Notes: generated by a model from the letters alone, not told the origin. A DNA stretch of 64,000 nucleotides from Sulfurospirillum barnesii SES-3 (GCF_000265295.1 NC_018002.1:2356001-2420000), one strand, 5' to 3'. Positions 1 through 8,941 are shown, counted from the first letter of the stretch. A program made the numbers and translations.

Positions 1-1080
1 GATGTTTTGCGTGAGCACCTCAGCGAACGCTTAAACCTCGAACCCAATGATTTGATTATTTTTGTGGAAGGGGGCATTTATATTAAACTTTTTTTTCAAC
101 TCACTAGCGAAGAAAATGCGGAGCGTAGAGCATGTGGCATTGATAACACAATGCTAGAGGGCTATAAAAATCAATTTTTTCCAAACGGTGAGTATAAAAA
201 ATCCATCATGGACTTTTTGCATTACATCATTGAAGAGAACCTTAGTTTTCGAAAAATTACCCCTGCTCACTTTAAACGTATTTTTATTCCCACACTTGTC
301 AACGTGGTTGAAACGGTTGTGATTACACAGACTAAATTGGAAGATTTAAAAACCATTCGAGGGTTTAGTTTCTACCTTTTACGTGAACTTTTTGATGAAA
401 TGATGCTTCAAATTTCACAAGATATTCTCTTTCATTTCTCCAACAGTGATAAAAAAGCCATTGAATTTTTAAGCGCTTTTAGTGTACATGAGACCATAGA
501 TTCCAAAGGCAATCGCCATAAACCCAACCCTATTTTAGACGAAAGTAATCACGCATGGAATACCACCACCATTCGCTCCACGATGCTCCAACATAAAAAA
601 GCCAAACAAACCCTTTACGATAAAAAAAATGCGCTTATTACCATTAAAAAGAAAATAGAAACCCTTGCCATGGATCAAAAAGAAATTTTACAAGAGATGC
701 AAAACGCTCAAAATATCCTCCAAAGCATAGAGGATAAAATTCTCCAACTTCACCGTACCATGGACAAACTCAATGAGAGTGACTCCGAGGAAGTCACCTT
801 CAATGAAAATGGGGTTGAGAGCATTTTTAACCGTAAAATGCTTATGACAAAACTCTTCAAAAAAGAAGATACACTTTTGAATGAAAAGACAAAAGTACGA
901 AGAAACTGTGACGAAATTGATCTGCGCTTAAGCAATAAAAACAAAGAGATAGATATGTGGGTAAAACGCTACAATGAAGCCAAAACCTTTGTTGAAACCT
1001 CTGAAAAGAGTACTCACCCTTTGGACAAACAATACGAAAGGATTCAAAGAGCCTTAGCCAAAACCCTTGCTTCACGGTAA
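1..1080 (+). CDS. Unrecognised coiled-coil protein, 5' end cut by window edge
   Basis: The frame is open from the first base, so the true start probably lies upstream; a TTG at base 7 is only the first possible start inside the window. About 357 residues are visible. The first half is mixed alpha/beta-like sequence with no motif I recognise. From roughly residue 195 to 335 the protein is rich in Lys, Glu, Gln and Leu with heptad-like spacing, suggesting a long coiled coil. No signal peptide or membrane segment is seen in this part. The next gene (aioB) starts 282 bases later on the same strand, so it need not be co-transcribed. Function unknown; a structural or DNA-associated role would be a guess. 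Confidence 0.7.
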   Translation, partial: DVLREHLSERLNLEPNDLIIFVEGGIYIKLFFQLTSEENAERRACGIDNTMLEGYKNQFFPNGEYKKSIMDFLHYIIEENLSFRKITPAHFKRIFIPTLVNVVETVVITQTKLEDLKTIRGFSFYLLRELFDEMMLQISQDILFHFSNSDKKAIEFLSAFSVHETIDSKGNRHKPNPILDESNHAWNTTTIRSTMLQHKKAKQTLYDKKNALITIKKKIETLAMDQKEILQEMQNAQNILQSIEDKILQLHRTMDKLNESDSEEVTFNENGVESIFNRKMLMTKLFKKEDTLLNEKTKVRRNCDEIDLRLSNKNKEIDMWVKRYNEAKTFVETSEKSTHPLDKQYERIQRALAKTLASR

Positions 1081-1362
1081 AACACATACAAACCACGTTT
1101 ACATGTAAACACACTCATATACCTTCTAAAACTTTAATATGTGTAAAAATGTAACGTAAATATCACACATCAAATGACGAAAAAATAATTCCACTCTTTT
1201 ACATGTAAGCCTCTAAAGCTTCACACAAGGCTTTTCATATCTTTACCCTACTTAAAAAAAATCGTTGATAACAAATCATTATAGTTTAATGTTACATTTT
1301 TAGATTCTTTTTAGAAAAAATGGATTACCTTAAAAAAGTATATTCCACTAAAGGAGACACAG
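1081..1362. other. Intergenic region upstream of aioBA with two TTACATGTAA palindromes
   Basis: This AT-rich 282-base gap holds two copies of the iterated palindrome, at 1099-1108 (inside the 14-base perfect palindrome GTTTACATGTAAAC, 1097-1110) and at 1199-1208. I looked for a sigma-54 promoter (GG-N10-GC) and found none, in contrast to arrCAB. A weak TATATT at about 1340-1345 could be a -10 element. A good ribosome-binding site (AAAGGAG) sits just before the aioB start. No terminator for the upstream gene is obvious. Confidence 0.5.
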
Positions 1363-1851
1363 ATGGTAAGCCTAGAGAAAAGACACAACAGACGAGAATT
1401 TTTAAAATTCTCTGCCCTAAGCTTAGGTGCGGTAGTTGCGACACCATCGCTTATGGCTAGCAATAAAACCCCTTTTGAGATGTCCGTGTATGGAGGCTAC
1501 ACAAAACATAAAATAGGCTCTTTAGCACAGCTCAAAAAAGCGGGTGAACTTGATTTTTCATACCCTGATGAAAACGCTTTGTGTAAAGCGGTCTATGTGA
1601 ACAATGAAGTCAAAGCCTACAGCATTATCTGCACCCACAAAGGGTGTCCAACCGTTTATAACAAAGAAAAAGCACTGTTTGAATGCCCCTGTCATTTCAC
1701 CAAATATGACGCAAAAAAAGAGGGACAAATGATTATTGGTCACGCAACAGGGGCCCTTCCTCGTGTGCTTTTAGAGATCAGTGGTGATGACATCTTTGCC
1801 ATTGGTATGGATGGGCTTATCTTTGGTCGCATTAACAATAACGTAGGTTAA
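1363..1851 (+). CDS. aioB: Arsenite oxidase small subunit, Rieske [2Fe-2S] protein
   Basis: Probable electron-transfer subunit of arsenite oxidase, passing electrons from the Mo subunit to a periplasmic acceptor. The 162-residue protein starts with a twin-arginine signal (NRREFLKF, residues 9-16) followed by a hydrophobic stretch, so it should be exported folded by Tat. The Rieske ligands are C90-x-H92 and C108-x-x-H111, and the two extra cysteines C95 and C110 are placed for the usual Rieske disulfide. The start is an ATG behind AAAGGAG. It lies 10 bases upstream of aioA with its own AAGGAGA between them, the known aioBA order. AioA has no signal of its own, which fits hitch-hiking export with AioB as known for this family. 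Confidence 0.9.
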   Translation: MVSLEKRHNRREFLKFSALSLGAVVATPSLMASNKTPFEMSVYGGYTKHKIGSLAQLKKAGELDFSYPDENALCKAVYVNNEVKAYSIICTHKGCPTVYNKEKALFECPCHFTKYDAKKEGQMIIGHATGALPRVLLEISGDDIFAIGMDGLIFGRINNNVG

Positions 1852-1861
1852 GGAGAACACC

Positions 1862-4333
1862 ATGGCACTTACTTTAAACGACAGACTCCCCATTCCGCAT
1901 AAAAATGCTGAAGTCAAAAATGTTACCTGTGAATTTTGTATTGTCGGGTGTGGCTATAAGTCTTATAAATGGCCTCTTGGCACAGAGGGAACCTACAAAG
2001 ACAATGCCCTTGGCATCGATCTTTCACAACAACAACCCACCTACGGTGAGTGGTGCAGTGAACGCATGTACAACACCATTACCGATAGGGATGGCAAAAA
2101 ATACAACCTGATGGTTATTCCTGATACACAATGTGTGGTCAATGTCGGACAAAACTCCGTACGTGGCGGTATGATGGGCGTTTCAACATTCAACGCAGCC
2201 AGCCCAACCAAAGACAGACTCAAAGAGCCTCAAATCTTCCGTGGTGGCATGCTCATGGAAACTTCATGGGAAGAAGCCATCAGCGTGATAGCCAAAGTCT
2301 ATAAAAAAATCATCGATAACGACGGTGCCGATGAGATTTCGCATAAAACCTTTGACCACGGTGGTGGCGGCGGTGGCTTTGAAAACACATGGGGTACTGG
2401 TAAGCTCTTTCACACCGCTATAGGCACGGCGTCAGCTTCCATTCACAATCGCCCTGCGTATAACTCAGAAGTGCATTCAAGCCGTGAAATGGGTGTTGGT
2501 GAGCTTAACAGCAGCTATTATGACACGAGTCTCTCCGATACGATGGTGGTCATTGGGTGTAATCCTTACGAGTGTCAAACGAACCTTTTTAACATTCACA
2601 TGCAAGCCAATCTCGATGGCAGTACGCTAGAAGCTAAAAAGAAAGAGTTTGACAAAGGCGAGAGCGTATCTAATGGCAAAATTATCTTCATTGACCCAAG
2701 ACGCACGGCATCCATCACCAACGCCATTGCGATTGCAGGCAAAGAGAATGTGCTTCATCTCCAGATCAAACCCGCTCAAGATATTACATTGATGAATGCC
2801 CTTGTGAGTTACATCATCGAGCAAGGCTGGGAGGCTAAAGAGTTCATCAAAAACCATACAGAGAACTTTGATGCAATGTACAAGGTCAATAAAGTCTCCC
2901 TTGAATACGCTTCTGCACTGACAAACATTAGCGTCTCTGACATCAAAAAAGCGGCCGAATGGATCGCAAAGCCAAAACCAAGCGGACACCGCCCTCGCAA
3001 TGCGATTTACTATGAAAAAGGCATCATTTGGGGAATTAAAAACTACGAAAATGTCGCTTCCATTGTCAATTTAGCACTGCTAACGCACAGCGTGGGACGT
3101 GTGGGAACGGGCGTGTGCCGCGCAGGCGGTCACCAAGAGGGTTACACAAGACCCGAGTATCACGGGCCAAGCCGTCAAAACCTTGCCGTCATCGACACGG
3201 ACATCATTGAGGGAAAATACCTTGTCTATTCCATCTGGGGAACCAATCCGTTTGGGCAGTCCATTGCGACACAACGCCTTAGAAATGCGGTAAGTAAACG
3301 CAGTCAAATCGTCAAAGATGCGATTAACGGGTATCATGGAAACAACCTTGATGAACTCTGCGATATTATCTACAACGCATGTAAATCAGGCGGTCTTTTT
3401 GTGGTCGATGTGGACATTTACCCAACGCAATCAAGCGAGCGAGCGCACATTGTCTTGCCTGCCGCGACAACGATGGAGATGAACCTCACTTCCATGAGTG
3501 GTGAGCGAAGAATGCGTCTGTCTGAAAAAGTGATGGATGCACCAGGTACTGCTAAGCCTGATTGTCTCATTGCCGCAGACATCGCTAATGCACTCAAAGC
3601 GGAGTACCTAAAATCTGGCAATAAAACCATGGCAAAACGCTTTGAAGGCTTTGAGTGGAAGAGCGAAGAGGACGCCTTTATGGACGGTTTTGCAGGTCAA
3701 GGTGCTAAGATGGCAAGTCAAGGAGGCGCAACGGGGACGCTTGCAACCTATAAGCTTTTAAGAGAAGCAGGCAATAACGGTGTGCAACTCCCTATCGTCA
3801 AAGTCGAAAATGGCAAGCTTTTAGGCACACGTCTTAACTACACCGATGGCAAGTTTGGCACCAAATCAGGTCGAGCAACGTTCTTACCCACACCCCAACC
3901 TGCCATGCCAAAACAGGTCGCAAAACAGGTCAAACGCTACAAATACTGGGTCAATACAGGGCGTATCAACGAAGTATGGCAGTCAAACTACCACACAGGT
4001 CGTCTTGAATTTACCGCCAAACGCTGGCCAATGGCTCCGCTTGAGATTCACCCCAGTGATGCTAAAGAGCTAGGTGTGATGAGTGGCGATATTGTCCAAC
4101 TGAATAACGACTATGGCGCCACACGAGCGATTGCGATTGTCACCGATGCCGTACGTAAAGGCGAAGTCTTTGGCGCTTTTGGGTTCCAAAACTCCATCAT
4201 CAACGACCTCTGCACCGATTATGTCGATCCTGACACCAAAATTCCTTTCTACAAAGGAACAGCTGCCAACATCGTTAAAGTAGGACGAAGCGAAGGACTC
4301 ATTAAAGATATGACGTTCTTAGAGCGTGCTTAA
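1862..4333 (+). CDS. aioA: Arsenite oxidase large subunit, molybdopterin oxidoreductase
   Basis: Catalytic subunit oxidising As(III) to As(V) in the periplasm, 823 residues, DMSO-reductase superfamily. The cluster motif C23-x2-C26-x3-C30 with Ser99 in place of a fourth cysteine is the AioA hallmark of a [3Fe-4S] cluster. Residues matching the arsenite funnel described for Alcaligenes faecalis AioA are present: His195 and Glu203 in the HNRPAYNSEVH stretch, and Arg420 and His424 in RAGGHQEGY (419/423 in the reference numbering). Length and order are typical. No signal peptide; export presumably depends on AioB. The stop is followed at once by a hairpin shared with the convergent regulator gene. 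The enzyme is best known from aerobes and nitrate respirers, so its presence beside arrCAB is notable. Confidence 0.9.
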   Translation: MALTLNDRLPIPHKNAEVKNVTCEFCIVGCGYKSYKWPLGTEGTYKDNALGIDLSQQQPTYGEWCSERMYNTITDRDGKKYNLMVIPDTQCVVNVGQNSVRGGMMGVSTFNAASPTKDRLKEPQIFRGGMLMETSWEEAISVIAKVYKKIIDNDGADEISHKTFDHGGGGGGFENTWGTGKLFHTAIGTASASIHNRPAYNSEVHSSREMGVGELNSSYYDTSLSDTMVVIGCNPYECQTNLFNIHMQANLDGSTLEAKKKEFDKGESVSNGKIIFIDPRRTASITNAIAIAGKENVLHLQIKPAQDITLMNALVSYIIEQGWEAKEFIKNHTENFDAMYKVNKVSLEYASALTNISVSDIKKAAEWIAKPKPSGHRPRNAIYYEKGIIWGIKNYENVASIVNLALLTHSVGRVGTGVCRAGGHQEGYTRPEYHGPSRQNLAVIDTDIIEGKYLVYSIWGTNPFGQSIATQRLRNAVSKRSQIVKDAINGYHGNNLDELCDIIYNACKSGGLFVVDVDIYPTQSSERAHIVLPAATTMEMNLTSMSGERRMRLSEKVMDAPGTAKPDCLIAADIANALKAEYLKSGNKTMAKRFEGFEWKSEEDAFMDGFAGQGAKMASQGGATGTLATYKLLREAGNNGVQLPIVKVENGKLLGTRLNYTDGKFGTKSGRATFLPTPQPAMPKQVAKQVKRYKYWVNTGRINEVWQSNYHTGRLEFTAKRWPMAPLEIHPSDAKELGVMSGDIVQLNNDYGATRAIAIVTDAVRKGEVFGAFGFQNSIINDLCTDYVDPDTKIPFYKGTAANIVKVGRSEGLIKDMTFLERA

Positions 4334-4337
4334 ATGC

Positions 4338-4361
4338 AAGGGGTAGCTTAGGCTACCTCTT
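4338..4361. terminator. Bidirectional hairpin terminator between aioA and the regulator gene
   Basis: An imperfect inverted repeat (core GGTAGC, loop TTAG, GCTACC; 10 pairs including one G-T) lies between the two convergent stops. It is flanked by A-rich and T-rich sequence on the appropriate sides and abuts the stop codon of the reverse-strand gene. Confidence 0.65.
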
Positions 4362-5746
4362 TACTTCTCTTCTTCAGTTTCATAAATGCCAAACTCTTTG
4401 AGCTGTTTTTTCAGAGTATTGCGTGAAATATCCAGTAGCGTTGAGAGTTGCGTAATATTTGGGTAGAGCGAAAAGCTTACATGTAAAAAGGTTTTTTGCA
4501 TCTTCTCTTTCAATTCAACCACACGCTCAATCCCATGAGTCTCTAAAAAATGTCGACAATAATCTTCCAAATTTGTGTTGGGCAAATCGTGATGCGCTTC
4601 CCACTCTTGAATATCTTCACGCCGAATTATTTCATCGTTCGCATTTAAACACGCACTGTAAATGGTGTTACGAAGCTCTCTAATATTTCCCCGCCACGCA
4701 TGGTCTCGAAAAAGCGCCAACACCTCTTGGGAGATACCCGCAATAGACGTTTTAAGGTCATGATTTGCCTTGGCAATAAAATGCTCGCACAAAATAGGAA
4801 TATCATGCTTACGTTCTTGAAGCGTTGGCATGGTGATGGTGAGCATGGAGAGACGAAAGTAAAGGTCTTCACGAAAGAGTTTTTGCTGACTTAACTCTTT
4901 GAGTTTTGCATTGGTCGCACTAATAATTCTTCCCTCAAACGTAATCTCTTTTGAGCCACCAATACGCCTAAATTTTTTCGTTTCTAAAAAGCGCAATAAC
5001 TTACTTTGAAGCTCACTGTCAAGTTCCCCTATCTCATCCAAAAACAAGGTTCCCTCCCCTGTTTGCTCGGCGTACCCAATGTGCTGTTTATCCGCACTGG
5101 TAAACGAGCCTTTCTCGTGCCCAAAGAGCTGGCTCTCAAACAAATCTTTAGGAATGGAAGCACAATTCACCGCAATAAACGCATGGGCATTTCGCTCTGA
5201 ATTGGTATGAATTAAATTGGCAATTAACTCTTTGCCTGTTCCTGTTTCACCATAAACCAACACACACAAATCATTATTAGCCGCAATGCCTATTTTTTTA
5301 TAAATTTCTTTCATGGTTTCATAAGAGCCCACAAAAGCCTCATCTCCTTGCTTTAAAGCAATAGACTCACTCTTTTTTTTAGGTGTAACGTGGACGTATT
5401 TTTCAACCAATTTCAACAGTTCGGTCTCATCAAAGGGTTTTTGCAAAATATCTTTAATCCCTATTTTAGAGGCTTCTATCATATTGCTAGGGGTGGTGTA
5501 TGCGGTCATAAGAATCACAGGAAGGTTTAGTTTTGCTTTTTTAAACTGCTTAATTAAGTCTATTCCTGTAAAACTTCCCCCTAACATCACATCCACAATT
5601 AAAAGCTCCACACCCTGTGCTTCAAGCATTAAGGAGAGTTCAAACTCTTCTCCATTAAATTGAAAAGGGGTGTGATTGTAACGCTGTAAAATTTTTGCCA
5701 CCGAGTAGCGAATCTCTTGTTGGTCATCAATAATAGCAATTTTCAT
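4361..5746 (-). CDS. NtrC-family sigma-54-dependent response regulator
   Basis: A 461-residue transcription activator with receiver, AAA+ and Fis-type DNA-binding domains. The receiver has acidic residues D7/D8, phospho-acceptor Asp52 and Lys103. The AAA+ domain has Walker A GETGTGKE (166-173), Walker B LFLDEIG (about 234-240) and WRGNIREL near 351. The sigma-54-contacting loop reads GSFTSA (213-218) instead of the usual GAFTGA. A helix-turn-helix lies in the last 35 residues. The gene overlaps the sensor kinase by 4 bases, and the kinase overlaps the binding-protein gene, so the three form one operon read away from arrC. It resembles AioR/ArrR of the arsenic three-component systems; the good sigma-54 promoter before arrC is the obvious target. 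The last residues carry a TTACATGTAA copy (4477-4486). Confidence 0.88.
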   Translation of the reverse strand: MKIAIIDDQQEIRYSVAKILQRYNHTPFQFNGEEFELSLMLEAQGVELLIVDVMLGGSFTGIDLIKQFKKAKLNLPVILMTAYTTPSNMIEASKIGIKDILQKPFDETELLKLVEKYVHVTPKKKSESIALKQGDEAFVGSYETMKEIYKKIGIAANNDLCVLVYGETGTGKELIANLIHTNSERNAHAFIAVNCASIPKDLFESQLFGHEKGSFTSADKQHIGYAEQTGEGTLFLDEIGELDSELQSKLLRFLETKKFRRIGGSKEITFEGRIISATNAKLKELSQQKLFREDLYFRLSMLTITMPTLQERKHDIPILCEHFIAKANHDLKTSIAGISQEVLALFRDHAWRGNIRELRNTIYSACLNANDEIIRREDIQEWEAHHDLPNTNLEDYCRHFLETHGIERVVELKEKMQKTFLHVSFSLYPNITQLSTLLDISRNTLKKQLKEFGIYETEEEK

Positions 5747-7104
5747 GAAACCTCTTCACACGGAATATACAAACAAAAGGTTGTTTGCTCATGTTCGCTC
5801 TCAAACTCAATATATCCTTCTGAGAGATACACAATTTTATAAATACTAAATAACCCTAACCCAGACCCCTCTTTTTTGGTAGTATAAAAAGGTTTAAACA
5901 AATTGGCTTTGGTTTTTTCGTCCATACTTTCACCACGATTTTTCACACACAAAAGCGAATATCCAGCCCTTTGGGAACGCTTCCACGAGAGTTCTATGGT
6001 ACTTAATTCATACGCCGCTTCAAGGGCATTGGTTAGTAGGTTCATCACAATAATCTCAATGCCATTTGCTCCCATTTTTACCCTAAAATCCTCATCCACT
6101 TTACTCTCAATGCTCACATGCTTAAGACCAAAAGAGCTTTGCAGTAACGCCAAAACCTCTTCCACAAGAGGCTTTACATGTAAAGATTTTTCATACTTAA
6201 AATCAGCAGGTTTTGCTAAAGCGAGAAAGTCAACCACCTGATGGTCAATGCGCTTTAATGCCCCATGAATAATAGGCATATCTTCTGCATCGGGAATATG
6301 TGTTGGTGAAATCAGAAGCTTTAAAGGCTGGAGCAAATTTTTAACCTCGTGCGCAAATGAAGAACTAATTTCTCCTAAAATAATCAACGAGTGCGCAATG
6401 CGAGCATTTTTTTCCTCTTTCTCAATCGAATCTTTTAATTCGTGCATCAACTGCGTAGTCGTTTGAATCAGATGTGTAATTTCATCATTCTCTCTTCCTT
6501 GATACACCACAACAGCATCCCAACGCTTTTCAATCATCGCTTGAGCATTATGTGCCAACAAATCGAGTCGTCCCAAAAGCCTTCCCACAAAAACACCCGC
6601 AATAATTAATGACAAAAGGGAAAACATCAATAATAACACATGTGCTAACAAACTCTCTTTAAGCATCCCAAAAAAGGTTTGGTTCTTCACCTTTAAAACA
6701 AATGTCCCAAAAGCAACACCATCTTGAACAAAGGGCACTTTGGTGTAATCTTGATTTTGAAACAAATCGCCTAACCTGTACGCTTTCGTATTGGTATGGG
6801 CAACTATCATATTTTCATTGTCTATAAACCCTGCCTCTTCTATCATACTGCTTAAACAGAGTGATTTTAAAAATTTGTAAAGCTCCCATTGATTGTGGGT
6901 TAAAATAAAATCACTCACAAAAGCTTGATTGGAGCTAATATTGGTCTTAATCAACTCATCAATGATTTGGTTGGTATGGTTTTTTTGAATATCGATGTTA
7001 ATCATAACCGATACCGTCGATATGGCAACCACCACCCAAAAAATCAGTGTGGCTAATTTAATGTGAACAGAGAGTGAAAAAAGATACCCTAAGAGCTTAT
7101 TCAT
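5743..7104 (-). CDS. Membrane sensor histidine kinase of the arsenic/oxyanion-sensing trio
   Basis: A 453-residue kinase anchored by two membrane helices (about 14-36 and 152-175) enclosing a periplasmic domain of some 115 residues. A HAMP-like linker follows. The H box has His252 in SFAHEVKN, and the ATPase domain shows the N box (NLLTNALEAA) and a G box (GSGLGLFS). It overlaps the response regulator and the binding-protein gene by 4 bases each, which supports a direct signalling line: periplasmic binding protein to kinase to regulator, as known for AioX-AioS-AioR. The ligand cannot be read from sequence; arsenite, arsenate or phosphate are the candidates given the neighbours. One TTACATGTAA copy (6174-6183) encodes LHVK between the H and N boxes. 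Confidence 0.88.
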   Translation of the reverse strand: MNKLLGYLFSLSVHIKLATLIFWVVVAISTVSVMINIDIQKNHTNQIIDELIKTNISSNQAFVSDFILTHNQWELYKFLKSLCLSSMIEEAGFIDNENMIVAHTNTKAYRLGDLFQNQDYTKVPFVQDGVAFGTFVLKVKNQTFFGMLKESLLAHVLLLMFSLLSLIIAGVFVGRLLGRLDLLAHNAQAMIEKRWDAVVVYQGRENDEITHLIQTTTQLMHELKDSIEKEEKNARIAHSLIILGEISSSFAHEVKNLLQPLKLLISPTHIPDAEDMPIIHGALKRIDHQVVDFLALAKPADFKYEKSLHVKPLVEEVLALLQSSFGLKHVSIESKVDEDFRVKMGANGIEIIVMNLLTNALEAAYELSTIELSWKRSQRAGYSLLCVKNRGESMDEKTKANLFKPFYTTKKEGSGLGLFSIYKIVYLSEGYIEFESEHEQTTFCLYIPCEEVS

Positions 7105-7973
7105 TGCATACTTTCAATCGTTTCTAACATTTTCGTTACATTTGAAAAATCTTGATTGGAGGGTAAGTCAAAACGCTCTAAAGAGAGTTTTTCCAAAATA
7201 CTCTTTCCATAAGGGTCTAAATGCATGGTGACAAAAGCCTCTTGAAGCTTGAGAAAATCTTTTTGAGGCAAAGCCGTGCGTGCGACAATAGGCGAATTGG
7301 TATAGGGTCCTAAAATTTGAATCACCTTTAACTGCTCAATGCTCTTTGGATGTTTTTGAGCAAAACGTGTATACACAATGCTGTCCACACTTGCCCCATC
7401 GACAAACCCATCAATGACCGCTTTAATCGACTCTCCATGCTCATACGTATAGATAAAAGATTTGAAAAATGTTTTTGGACTAAGCCCTTGTGTTAATAGG
7501 TAATAACTAGGAGCAATTGCACCTGAATTACTCTGAGGATCGGTAAAGGCAAAAAGCTTACCTTTAAAATCTAAAATGGACGTGTATGGATTCTCTTTTT
7601 TTGTAATAATGTAGGAGTAATAGGTATCACTTCCATCAAAAATAGGAATGGCTAAGAGTTTACCCGTCCCCTCTTTATCCAATTTAGTATAGCTAGAGTT
7701 GCACACATAGGCAATATCAACTTTTTGCTCTTTAATGAGCTGGTTCATTCCCGAATAGGTTTTTGTAAAATGTATTTGTACGTCAAAATCACCAATTTTG
7801 TGTTCCAAATATTTTTCCCAATCCATAAAATTTTTGAGGTCATCTTTAAACACAGTTCCTGTGAGCCCTAAGACGATTTTTTCTTTGGCACATAAAGAAA
7901 AGGGTAACAACAGCAGTAAAAATCCAATGGTATATTTTTGAAAGGCAGTGGTCAAAAATTGAATGTTTTGCAT
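7101..7973 (-). CDS. PhnD-like periplasmic oxyanion-binding protein (AioX/ArrX-like)
   Basis: A 290-residue type-2 periplasmic binding protein of the PhnD (phosphate/phosphonate) family. A signal peptide covers about residues 1-29, probably cleaved after LCA; the cysteine there does not sit in a convincing lipobox. Family features include the GLTGTVFKDD start of the first lobe and a QSNSGAIAP loop typical of phosphonate-type binders. Cys91 (in YVCNSSY) is of interest because AioX uses a single cysteine for arsenite, but I cannot align it to that residue by eye. It is the first gene of a three-gene operon with a kinase and regulator and there is no transporter nearby, so it is probably a sensor accessory. 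A ribosome site (AAGGAG) precedes the ATG. Confidence 0.82.
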   Translation of the reverse strand: MQNIQFLTTAFQKYTIGFLLLLLPFSLCAKEKIVLGLTGTVFKDDLKNFMDWEKYLEHKIGDFDVQIHFTKTYSGMNQLIKEQKVDIAYVCNSSYTKLDKEGTGKLLAIPIFDGSDTYYSYIITKKENPYTSILDFKGKLFAFTDPQSNSGAIAPSYYLLTQGLSPKTFFKSFIYTYEHGESIKAVIDGFVDGASVDSIVYTRFAQKHPKSIEQLKVIQILGPYTNSPIVARTALPQKDFLKLQEAFVTMHLDPYGKSILEKLSLERFDLPSNQDFSNVTKMLETIESMQ

Positions 7974-7999
7974 TGTCTTAAAGCTCCTTTTTATTAATA

Positions 8000-8021
8000 A
8001 AATCCCCTATTTTAGGGATTT
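8000..8021. promoter_or_regulatory. Inverted repeat upstream of arrCAB, possible activator site
   Basis: AAATCCC and GGGATTT (8000-8006 and 8015-8021) form an inverted repeat with an 8-base centre; a second register, CCCTA-TTT-TAGGG (8005-8017), overlaps it. It lies just upstream of the -24 element in the divergent promoter region, a plausible binding site for the NtrC-type regulator encoded next door. Inference only; a single copy is seen. Confidence 0.4.
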
Positions 8022-8028
8022 ATAAGAG

Positions 8029-8045
8029 TTGGAACACTCATTGCT
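8029..8045 (+). promoter_or_regulatory. Sigma-54 promoter of arrCAB
   Basis: TTGGAACACTCATTGCT matches the -24/-12 consensus: GG at 8031-8032, exactly ten bases, then GC at 8043-8044 inside TTGCT. It sits 53 bases before the arrC start, which leaves room for a normal leader. The divergent operon encodes a sigma-54 activator, so this is a strong regulatory link. Confidence 0.8.
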
Positions 8046-8097
8046 ACTGATGCATTGTACTTGAAGAAATGTTCAAGAAACTTTAAAGGAGTCCACA

Positions 8098-8934
8098 ATG
8101 GATTTACTCTGGGATGTTCGGGTTTCACTCGACTTGTTCTTAGGTGGGTTAGGGGTAGGTGCCTTCTTAGTCGGGGCTGTTTTGTACTACATGGATGCCA
8201 AAATCTATGAGAGTATGATTAAAAAAGCGTTTATTATTACGCCTATTTTAGTGATTGCAGGTTTATTACTGCTCTTAACAGAACTTGGTCGACCGCTGAA
8301 TGTCATTAAGACAATCTATGCGATCAACCCTACCTCGTTTATGTCGATTGGTATCTTTTTACAAAGTGCGTTTGTGGCAGTTGGGCTACTCATCGCATTT
8401 AGTATTCTCACCAAAGGGGTAGAGAGCGTTTGTGCTAAATTTGTCTATATAGGAGCTGTTTTGGCTGGTTTGGTTGGTCTGTATCATGGTCTTTTGCTTA
8501 CAGGTATTAGCATCGAGCCTTGGAACAACGCCATTCCTGTTATTTTCTTTATCTCCTCTATTCTTGCAGGTTCTTCATTGGTGTTTCTTCTCAATCTCTC
8601 AGAGCTTGATACCCTGCTTCAAAAGTTCAAAATTCCTGTCATTATCAACATGATTTTAACACTTGAACTTGCAGCCATTTTTGCATGGGTCTACAACCTA
8701 GCGCTTACAACCGCATCGTCCAAACATGCCTATGATGTCTTAATGGGAAGCTTTGGATTAGAGTTTTGGGGACTGAGCATTATCGTTGGGCTGTTGATTC
8801 CTTTGGCGCTTTTAACAATGGTTATTTTAGGGAAAACAACCCTAAAAGCAGTGGCTCTTCCAACCTTTGCAACGATGGTAATCGGAAGTTTCTTCCTCAA
8901 AAACCTTGTTGTTTATCTTGGTCAAGCGGTATAA
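8098..8934 (+). CDS. arrC: Arsenate reductase membrane anchor, NrfD/PsrC family
   Basis: A 278-residue polytopic protein with about eight hydrophobic helices, of the NrfD/PsrC family of quinol-oxidising anchors. It would take electrons from menaquinol and pass them to the ArrB iron-sulfur subunit. It begins with ATG after AAAGGAG, and its stop codon overlaps the ribosome site of the next gene (TAAGGAG), so it is translated together with arrA. An arrCAB order with an NrfD-type ArrC is known from some arsenate respirers. The assignment to arsenate rests on ArrA; the anchor alone could serve polysulfide or thiosulfate reductases. Confidence 0.82.
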   Translation: MDLLWDVRVSLDLFLGGLGVGAFLVGAVLYYMDAKIYESMIKKAFIITPILVIAGLLLLLTELGRPLNVIKTIYAINPTSFMSIGIFLQSAFVAVGLLIAFSILTKGVESVCAKFVYIGAVLAGLVGLYHGLLLTGISIEPWNNAIPVIFFISSILAGSSLVFLLNLSELDTLLQKFKIPVIINMILTLELAAIFAWVYNLALTTASSKHAYDVLMGSFGLEFWGLSIIVGLLIPLALLTMVILGKTTLKAVALPTFATMVIGSFFLKNLVVYLGQAV

Positions 8935-8941
8935 GGAGTAT

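Noticed and set aside
1081-1362. A sigma-54 promoter for aioBA
   Set aside because: I found no GG-N10-GC with matching flanks in this region.
2627-3630. Long reverse-strand frames inside aioA
   Set aside because: They are shadows of a well-supported gene, without motifs or ribosome sites.
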